In this document: positions 1-8,100 of the stretch, one piece after another | Layout of the letters: each line of letters opens with the position of its first letter | Position numbering within the stretch: position 1 is the stretch's first letter | IMG/VR virus record: IMGVR_UViG_3300007512_001400 | Coordinates: 1-40,341 of that record | Direction: 5' to 3' (one strand) | Origin: a virus | DNA length: 40,341 bases | Made by a program: the position numbers and the translations under genes | Notes under the pieces: generated by a model | Seen by the model: the letters and a program-made list of their open reading frames with translations, nothing else | Database searches by the model: none | What the model was told of the DNA's origin: nothing

Positions 1-1392
1 ATCGCCGGGCCGAACATCGAGCACAAGATGGTCGGCTCGGACGTGGCGGGTGCTCCTCCGGTGGCTCCGGCCGACGAGGGATCGCCCCGGCGCATCTTCG
101 TGGAGGTGGAGATCACCTACCCGCTCGGGCGGGGTGCGACGCACACGCCCACGCTGGAGGTGGTGCCCGACTCGACCGTCTACAGCGACTCGGACCTCTG
201 GCAGACCGGCCCCGGCCCGCTCATCGAGAACGATGTCGCGCAGCGCCCGGCGGACTACGAGAACCTCCTCCCGGCCCGCTACCGCCTCGGCTACCGCGAG
301 ATCCAGACCGAGTACATCGCCAACGACACCATCGCCCACGGGGCTCCCCTGGCGGGGTCGGCGGTCGGCGAGGTGACGGCCGAGCAGATCATCAGCATCG
401 ACCGCGACAGCCTGCGGTTCCCCCGGCGGGTGTGGAGCAACGATCGGGGCGAGGGCATCTACGTCCACGACGCAGTGGCGGTCGTGGACAAGATCGTGGA
501 CGTGGACAACTCGGAACTCGGCTCGTCGAGCCGCCTCATCGAGCTGGACACGGCGGTCGGCACGCAGCTCTCCGGGGCGGGCCACACCCTCTGCACGATC
601 AAGTATTTCGCGCAGGACCCGATCCCGAACTACGGCGTGAACGGCGGCGGCTACCAGATCGCCTACTACTACCGCAGCTACGCCCCGCAGACGGCGGGGT
701 CCAAGGACGGCGACATCACCTCGACGGGTGACGGCACGCTGCCGACGACGCTCCAGGTGGAGCCGCTGCTCGCCAGCCCGAGCGTCTGGACCGGCCAGGT
801 CGGCATGGGTGGCCTGGAGAAGGGCTTCCCCTACCTGGCCCCGCTCGACCAGATCCCCATCCACGACGGGACGACCGTGCCGGTGGGCACGGACCAGATC
901 GCAGGGGTCACGGAGGAGTGGTTCTTCGCTGCGACCGCCGAGGTCGCAGTGTCCGACTTCGACGCGGACACCGGCCTGCTCAACCTGCACGCCTTCGTGC
1001 AGCAGGACGTGCAGGACATCGTGTCCTTCGGTGGTCCCGGCAACGATGAGAAGCCCCGGAAGGACGCCGAGTTCAGGGCCTACTACCCCTTCGCCGACGA
1101 CGACGCCTACCGCCCGACCATCATGGCGCAGCCGTTGTCGGGGGCGACCAGGCACAAGTGCTGGGTCCCGTTCCTCGCCCGAGCGGTCGAGGACGTGCGG
1201 GGCGTGGCCGGAGGGCTCCTGTTCCGCAAGTCGGAGCTGCTGCTCATCGTGCTCTCGCGATTCGCCGAGCTGGACGACAACAACAACGTCCTGTTCGTGG
1301 ACCCGAAGGCTGACAACCGAACGCTGGCGGCGGTCTACCGGACTCGCAACCTGCTGCTGACCGTGGGAGACCGGACATGCCTCGGAAGCTGA
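1..1392 (+). CDS. Virion structural protein, 5' end outside window
   Basis: The frame is open from base 1, so the gene probably begins to the left. The first ATG inside the window is at 28 and gives 454 residues. I recognise no catalytic domain. The protein is acidic and rich in beta-promoting residues, Gly, Asp and Pro, like the four large proteins that follow. The last part (LLIVLSRFAELDDNN, then a short tail) looks like a folded beta domain. It overlaps the next gene by 16 bp, which suggests one transcript and coupled translation. A tail or baseplate-associated virion component is the best guess from context. A non-virion role cannot be excluded from sequence alone. Confidence 0.6.
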   Translation: MAGPNIEHKMVGSDVAGAPPVAPADEGSPRRIFVEVEITYPLGRGATHTPTLEVVPDSTVYSDSDLWQTGPGPLIENDVAQRPADYENLLPARYRLGYREIQTEYIANDTIAHGAPLAGSAVGEVTAEQIISIDRDSLRFPRRVWSNDRGEGIYVHDAVAVVDKIVDVDNSELGSSSRLIELDTAVGTQLSGAGHTLCTIKYFAQDPIPNYGVNGGGYQIAYYYRSYAPQTAGSKDGDITSTGDGTLPTTLQVEPLLASPSVWTGQVGMGGLEKGFPYLAPLDQIPIHDGTTVPVGTDQIAGVTEEWFFAATAEVAVSDFDADTGLLNLHAFVQQDVQDIVSFGGPGNDEKPRKDAEFRAYYPFADDDAYRPTIMAQPLSGATRHKCWVPFLARAVEDVRGVAGGLLFRKSELLLIVLSRFAELDDNNNVLFVDPKADNRTLAAVYRTRNLLLTVGDRTCLGS

Positions 1393-4300
1393 ATCCCGGC
1401 ACGCTGAAGACGGGGCATGGGAAGACCGGCCCCGACAAGGTCGCCACGAGGCCGTCGCTCACGGGTGCGGGCCTGGTCGGCCCCGGCCCGAACGTGGGGG
1501 TCATCGAGACGCCCATCCCGCACGTCCCCGGCCAGCTCGCGATGGAGTCGGTCGCGACGCACCTGGACGACCCGAAGCAGGCGCACAAGGCGTCCGCCAT
1601 CGAGCACGACGGCCACCCGGACCTGCTGTGGTCGAGCAACGTCGAGGGGGCTCTCGACGAGCTGATCGGCACCGTCGTCAAGCGCCCGCCGATGCTCGGC
1701 GAGTGGGACCCGTCCACCACCTTCAGCGGCATCCCCGACTGGGGCTACCTCAAGCTCCGCGACGCCAGCATGGAGAACTACGCCGGGTCGGGCCTGGTCT
1801 ACACCGACGCCTCGGTCCAGAACGCGGGCAACGTCTTCCCGTACCTCCTGCGCACCATCGGGCCGCCCCGCGACGCCGAGTTCGTCTGGCCGATGGCCGA
1901 CCCCCGGACCGACTGGACCTTCAACACGGGCATCGAGGTGCTCGCCTCCCTCGAAGGGGCTGGCGAAGGCCGGACCCACATCGGGGGCTACACCCGCGAC
2001 GGCGACACCGGGCCTGCGCCCCTGCCGATCTTCCGCTCCGCCCGCATCTACCCCCGGCCCACCGGCAACGACGCGGAGACGGGGCGACCGGCTCGCGTGC
2101 CGGTGACCCTCTCCGGCACCGTCTTCCCGGCGGACCGGGGCGTGCTCGCCCTGTTCCACTTCGTCGTGCCTCGCGGTGGCGACGTGAAGACCAGCTTCTT
2201 GGCGCAGCCCCTCGTCTCCGACGAGACGGCCGCGCTCTCCGCTCAGGGTCGGGTGGTGGCCGCCATCCTGCTCGGCAACGGCATCCTGGGCGACCCCTGC
2301 TACAGCGGCGAGGCCTGCGACGACGGGCACCAGTGCGACGGGGACCCCGGCGGCATCTTCGACACCGGGACGGACTCGGACGGGAACCACGACCCCTTCC
2401 TGTTCCCCGGCCGGGCGACGGGCCAGTACGGTCTGAAGGAGATCCACGAGGGCGTGGACAGCGACTCCAACGCGCTCAAGGCCCCCTACGACGACCTCGA
2501 CGGCGACACGGTGGCGGGCACGAGCCGCACGTCGGCCGACACGGTCCCGGCCCCCGGCCAGGTCCGCCTCGGCACCGACCCGGAAGCCGACGCGACGCTG
2601 CTGACGGCCTACGGCATCCCCATCCTCGGCGGGACCAGCAACTTCTACGACGTGGCCCCCGTGGCGCAGAACGGCAGCCTGGCGCAGCCGATCCACGGTG
2701 ACGCCCTGGTGTTCGAGCCGAACTTCTTCCGCTACCGGTTGCCCGTCCTCAAGGACTACAGCCCGGCGACGGGCCTGAAGTGGACCCCCCGAGGCGAGGT
2801 GTCCACGGCGAGCTTCGAGTCGCGGCGGTTCTTCGACCCGCCGACGACCTACAACAACCTGACCTACGAGGACGGCTCGGCGGTCGGGGCCAGCTTCAGG
2901 ACGGCCGGGCTCTACGACGGCTTCGACGAGGACTACTGGGTCTGGCAGGTCGCCCGCTACCGGCAGACCTTCCTGATGCCCTCCATCGCCCTCGACGGCA
3001 ACCGCGACGAGGTGGGCACGTACATGCTCGTCCACTTCAAGCGGGAGGCCGACTTCGAGTCCTTCGCACGGGACGGCATCTTCCCGTGGGACGCCCCGGT
3101 GCCCTACGAGGTCTACGGCGTGTCCCCGGTCGATGCTCCCGAGGACACGGACAACCTGGCGAACCCGTGGCTGCCCGCCACGGCCCCGGTGGCCCCGGAC
3201 GGTCCGGCCCCGGACTACGGCTACGCGGCGAACCCGTGGCACGTCGTCCGCAACCGCGTCTTCATGGACCCCGCAGGCAAGAACCTGCCCGCGATGGGCT
3301 CCACGGCCTTCGACTGGGCCACCGACTCGGTCCCCGGCGACGAGCACATCGTGTGGGTGTCCGGGGTCGCGTACTTCGTGCCCCGCGATCCGGCCAACGG
3401 CAACCAGAGCTTCACCATCCAGCAGCTCGACGCCACCGTGACGCCGGGCTTCTGGACCTCCTTCAGGACCGACAGCCTCGACCTGACGGGCGTGGGCGGC
3501 ATCGGTCCGGCGGACGTGGCGTCGCAGAACCCCGCGTTCCTGGTGACGGCCCCGTGGGGCTACGGCGACGACGGCGGGGCTCCGGCCCTGGGAAGCTCCC
3601 TGGTGGTCCCGGTCAACACCGACCCGGCCCTCGGCATCATCCCGAGCACGGACTACCAGCTCCAGTGGCGGCTGGAGCTGCCCTTCACCCACCTCGGCTC
3701 CAACGGTGGCGGCGTCTTCACGGACGCGAACTCCCCGCTGGACGCGGACACGGCCGACGTGTCCCTGCCGGGTGAGATCGTGCTGGTCGGCGACGATCTG
3801 CTGCCGTCCTTCTCCCGCGACGCGGTGATGCGCGCCCACTTCCGGCGGCCCATCGCCCACGTCGATACGACCCTGGTGAGCCAGCCGTGGGCTCTGGACG
3901 ACGGCCACGGAGCCCTGCTCACGCACGTCCAGGCGGGCAAGGTGCTGATGCACACGACCCGCTGGGACGCCGTGAACAAGGACGGCATCTTCGGCAACTT
4001 CCACCTGGGCGGTGGTCCCCCGCACACGATGGACGCAGCTCTGCACCCGGCCTCGAAGGACTACAGCGAGACGTTCCTCGACGAGGTGGCCCGGTACGTG
4101 GAGACCTACCCCGGTGCTCTGGCGGCCCACGGCCACTACAACGCGAACGCCCTGGTGGCCCTGACCGGCCCCGGCATGGGCGGCTGGGCTCTCGGACTCA
4201 TCGAGACGCCGACCCGCATCGCCCTGGCGAACGCTCCGTGGGACGAGGTCAGCTTCTTGCTGACGGACGAGCACCTGACCGACCAGACGGCCGGTTCCGG

Positions 4301-5084
4301 GCTCGACTTCCTCCAGGTGGCCGGTCTGCCCGACCGCAACCCCTCGGTGGGGGCCGTGAACACGGTGCCGTACCCCTCGGCGGGCGTGCTCATCTACCCG
4401 CAGACGGACTTCTCGACGGGTCACTTCCCCGTGCAGGCGACCCACATGGCGGACCCGCAGCCGGACTACAGCGCGGCGGTGGGCGTGCGGAAGTACACGC
4501 GGGTCCTCGACGCGGCCTTCGTCAACCACGCCACGCCGGTCCCGCAGACCGGGGCGACCGAGGTCACCCTCCGTCTCGACGGCATCACGCTGGACGACAT
4601 CGCGTACAGGGCTCCCGGCCCTGGCGGTCTGACGGACAGCCGCGTCGCCGTCCTGGTGAAGGTGCCCGGCCTGACGACCTGGCTGGATGCCGGGCGAGCG
4701 GATGGCGGCGGCCCCTCGAAGCAGGACCCGAACCTCGACGGTGCGGGCTGCCAGGTGGCGGGGACGGGGACGTACACGTTCACGGACCCGGTGACGGGCT
4801 ACAAGGGCTGCTACGTCAAGGTCCACGTCGGCCCGGTGGCGACCCTGTTCTCGAACCCGGCGGCGCTCTCGGGCTACACGGTCGGCTCTCCTCTCGGGGA
4901 GAGCCCGCTGATGGTCCAGGTGCGGATGGATGTCGGGGCGGTGGACTACGCCCTGGAGAAGCGGTACGTCGTCGGCGGCGTCTTCGAGGTCGCCTCGAAG
5001 ACGGGCGGCGACTCGGACCTGGTGCGTGGGCTCTTCGGGATCACGCTGGTTCACCCCAACGACTCCCTGGTGGACCCCGACTGA
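1377..5084 (+). CDS. Large virion/tail structural protein (1235 aa)
   Basis: ATG at 1377 lies inside the end of the preceding gene. Residues about 60-100 contain the pattern HLDDPKQAHKASAIEHDG, a spacer, then NVEGALDEL. This arrangement (H-x-HxASAI-x-G, then V-x-x-ALDEL) is common near the N-terminus of phage fibre, decoration and tail proteins and is the main evidence for a virion role. The remaining 1100 residues are Gly/Asp/Pro/aromatic-rich with no enzymatic motif. A short Cys-rich stretch near residues 308-325 (CYSGEACDDGHQC) resembles Cys-rich segments of secreted Myxococcota proteins. It ends 48 bp before the beta-helix protein. Function beyond virion component is unknown. Confidence 0.65.
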   Translation: MPRKLNPGTLKTGHGKTGPDKVATRPSLTGAGLVGPGPNVGVIETPIPHVPGQLAMESVATHLDDPKQAHKASAIEHDGHPDLLWSSNVEGALDELIGTVVKRPPMLGEWDPSTTFSGIPDWGYLKLRDASMENYAGSGLVYTDASVQNAGNVFPYLLRTIGPPRDAEFVWPMADPRTDWTFNTGIEVLASLEGAGEGRTHIGGYTRDGDTGPAPLPIFRSARIYPRPTGNDAETGRPARVPVTLSGTVFPADRGVLALFHFVVPRGGDVKTSFLAQPLVSDETAALSAQGRVVAAILLGNGILGDPCYSGEACDDGHQCDGDPGGIFDTGTDSDGNHDPFLFPGRATGQYGLKEIHEGVDSDSNALKAPYDDLDGDTVAGTSRTSADTVPAPGQVRLGTDPEADATLLTAYGIPILGGTSNFYDVAPVAQNGSLAQPIHGDALVFEPNFFRYRLPVLKDYSPATGLKWTPRGEVSTASFESRRFFDPPTTYNNLTYEDGSAVGASFRTAGLYDGFDEDYWVWQVARYRQTFLMPSIALDGNRDEVGTYMLVHFKREADFESFARDGIFPWDAPVPYEVYGVSPVDAPEDTDNLANPWLPATAPVAPDGPAPDYGYAANPWHVVRNRVFMDPAGKNLPAMGSTAFDWATDSVPGDEHIVWVSGVAYFVPRDPANGNQSFTIQQLDATVTPGFWTSFRTDSLDLTGVGGIGPADVASQNPAFLVTAPWGYGDDGGAPALGSSLVVPVNTDPALGIIPSTDYQLQWRLELPFTHLGSNGGGVFTDANSPLDADTADVSLPGEIVLVGDDLLPSFSRDAVMRAHFRRPIAHVDTTLVSQPWALDDGHGALLTHVQAGKVLMHTTRWDAVNKDGIFGNFHLGGGPPHTMDAALHPASKDYSETFLDEVARYVETYPGALAAHGHYNANALVALTGPGMGGWALGLIETPTRIALANAPWDEVSFLLTDEHLTDQTAGSGLDFLQVAGLPDRNPSVGAVNTVPYPSAGVLIYPQTDFSTGHFPVQATHMADPQPDYSAAVGVRKYTRVLDAAFVNHATPVPQTGATEVTLRLDGITLDDIAYRAPGPGGLTDSRVAVLVKVPGLTTWLDAGRADGGGPSKQDPNLDGAGCQVAGTGTYTFTDPVTGYKGCYVKVHVGPVATLFSNPAALSGYTVGSPLGESPLMVQVRMDVGAVDYALEKRYVVGGVFEVASKTGGDSDLVRGLFGITLVHPNDSLVDPD

Positions 5085-5087
5085 TGC

Positions 5088-5104
5088 GGTGGGGAGCCTA
5101 TACC
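5088..5104 (+). promoter_or_regulatory. Recurrent intergenic motif (class 2), upstream of tailspike-like gene
   Basis: The 48-bp gap between two structural genes holds GGTGGGGAGCCTATACC, which aligns without gaps to motifs at 26297, 27668, 34237 and 35384 (GGTA-N6/7-CTAT core). The TATACC part is AT-rich for this genome. I infer a promoter or transcript start element. No convincing -35 box is visible. Confidence 0.35.
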
Positions 5105-5132
5105 TGCGCTGAAGCAGATGGAGTGAGGTCTG

Positions 5133-8100
5133 ATGGCTGACTACCCACTGACGAAGCTCGACAAGGCGCTCGATCGTCGGGGGCACTCCACCGAGGAGAA
5201 GCCTTCGTGGCGTGAGCGGCTGGCTCGACACGACAGCGTGCCCGCCTCCAAGGCGGTCCTGGCCCCCGAGGTCATCAAGGGCTTCAGCGGGTCGTGGGCG
5301 GCTGCCTTCGACCTGACCGGCTCGGTGCGTGACGAGCAGCTCGCGGGCCACCCTGCCCCGCTCCAGCGTCGCCAGAACAACCTCGGGATGCCGGGGATGC
5401 CGGAGATCAACTTCCGGCCCTACGACCACGGCACCAACCGGCACGGCAAGCACGGCCCGAGCCTGCTCGGCCACCCGATCTCCTTCGAGGTCGTCGGCCC
5501 GACCGCGAAGCACGATCTCCTGCTGCACCAGTGGTACATCTCCACCTCCGGCGGCCGGGACACGCTGCACCTCGACACCGTGACCTACCGCTCGACGGTG
5601 GGCACCCCGGACCTCCTCTCCGGCCACGCCGGGCAGGACTCGATCCCCGAGATCTACAACCTGTCGGGCGCGGTGCCGGACGGCGGGCTGTACGTCGTCA
5701 TCTCGATGACCGGCTCCCCCGGCACGGTGAGCGACAACCTGGTCGCGACCCCCGGCGAGGGTGGTGTCGGCGACGGCCTCTTCGGCGATGACGGTGCCCC
5801 TCCGGGTGCTGGTGCTCGTCGGGCCATCGTGCCCCTGACGCAGGACTCGAAGTACGAGGTCTTCCGGGTCATCAGCTTCGACGAAGGCAAGATCGAACTC
5901 GACGACAACAAGCCGCTGACGGACTACTTCGACTTCGACGTGGCGACGCAGACATGCGTCATCCGGTCGATCACGATCATCCGCCCGGCTGCGACCCGCC
6001 TGGTGGCGGTGCCGGGTTCCGGCCGCCGGGGTGCCGAGCAGACCTTCGCGTTCGTCCCGCCGAAGGAGTCCCTCAACGCCGACTACCAGCCCATCCACAC
6101 GCAGTGGACGAGCACGGGCCTGTTCGCCCCCCACGGGAGCGCGGCCGAGAAGGACAACAACGCCCCGTGGGGCTACCTCGGTCACGCGGACGACTGGGAG
6201 CAGAAGGTCGCCCTGCCCATCCCGAGGCCCCTGTTCCGGGGGCTCGGCCGCCTCCAGGGGGTCAACGGCGAAGCCGTGAACCAGATGAACCTGGGCCGGT
6301 TCCGCATCATCGTCAGCTCGGCGACGGACCACTTCGACGCCTCGGCCGACGTGGGCCGCATCGTCCACATCCACGAAGTCCGTCAGGTGCAGGACGGCAA
6401 CTGGGAGACCATCGACACGGACCCGGCCGTCCCGGTGGACCTGATCGCGAAGCCGAACCTCGACCGGCTGCTCGGCTACTACGAGATCGTGGCGGCGGGT
6501 ACGGCCGACCAGGGCCTCGGGGTGAACACCTACTACGACCTGCGGATGATCTCGCAGATCGACCCCAACCTCGGGCTGCCCTTCTACGGGCACGGCCAGT
6601 ATTTCCAGATGGCGACCGGCTCGGGTGCGGGTCAGGAAGTCAAGCTGGAGTGGACGCTCCACGACCCCATCGAGGCCCTCTGGCTGAACGACTACCTGCC
6701 CCCGTCCGACCTGGACTCGGCCAGGCTCCAGAACCTCATCGACCCGTCGTGGGTCGAGAAGAGCCTCAAGGGTCGGTCCGCCGTCGAGGCGACCAGCCAC
6801 CAGGCGATGCCCGACAAGGCCATCTTCGACACGTCGTCGAGTGGGGCCGGGGCCGCCGGGACGAACGCGAACCCCGGCTCCCTGCTCGACCTCGGCTTCC
6901 GGGTGGTGTTCTTCCCGGCGAAGGTGGACGGCAACGACGTGGTGCCGGACTTCGACCGGCCCATCGAGGGCAACGACCTGATCCTGAACCCGGACCAGGC
7001 GCAGCCGCAGTGGATCGAGGTGGACTACGCCGCCGGGCTCGTCCACCTGTCGCACCCGCCCGTCCTGGGTGGTGATCTGCTCGTCAACGCGGGCGTGCTC
7101 ACGAGCGGCGACAACCCGCGTGGCGAGATGGTGTTCTTCGCCGCCTGCGTGCCCTTCAGCCGCGAGCCGGGCCAGACCGGGGCGAACCCCCGCGTCACCA
7201 CCGGCCAGCAGTTCGGCCGGGCAGGCGACTTCTGCCTGGTGGACTCCCCGGAGGCCACGGACACCTACGGCCACCGGGTCTTCTGGCCCGTCGCCGCGAA
7301 GCTGCTCAACAGCGGCCCGCAGGAGGAGATCTACCTCGACACCCGGCTCGCGGCGGACTCGCTGCCCGCGACCGGCTTCGTGGACGTGGTGCAGGGGGAC
7401 AACGACCCCCTCGGTGCCCCCCTGTACGAGAACGCTGCGGGCGACCGGCTCTGCACCTTCGGCTACAGCCGGGTCATCTACTCGGACGCCGTGAACAACG
7501 GCGGCAACACCACCCTGACCGGCTCCTTCGGCGGTGCCGATCCCACGGCGGCGTTCAACGTCAACGCGGCGAACCCCGCGACTGCGGTTCTTCGCCGGAA
7601 CATCGTGACCCCGAACACCCCGGACGGCCGGGCGGGGACGGACTACCAGTTCGACACGACCTACGGGTGGGCCAAGCGGGGCTACGCCCTGCGGTTCAAG
7701 CACGGCACCGTCCAGGCCGAGCCGGACGGCTCGCTGACCATCTCGACGACGGACCCCCGAACGGCCGCGCACGAGGATCTGTTCGCCGACCTGTTCTCCG
7801 ACTGGCTCATCAGCGGCGGCGCGGTGACCACCTCGATGCCGGGCACGGACCTCGGGCTCGACTTCGACGAGATGGTCGTCCTCATCCAGGGCGTCCGCTC
7901 GATCATCGCGGCCCACGAGTTCACCGTCCCGGCCGTCCCCAACGACGACGCCTACGCCTACGTGGACGGCACGGACCCGAAGTGCCCGGTGCTCTCCACG
8001 AGCAGCACCCTGGCTCTGCCTGGCCCGAACGACGTGCTGCTGGGCCGCTACACCACGGACGGTGGCGGCGGGTTCATCACGTCCTACGTGGACATGCGCA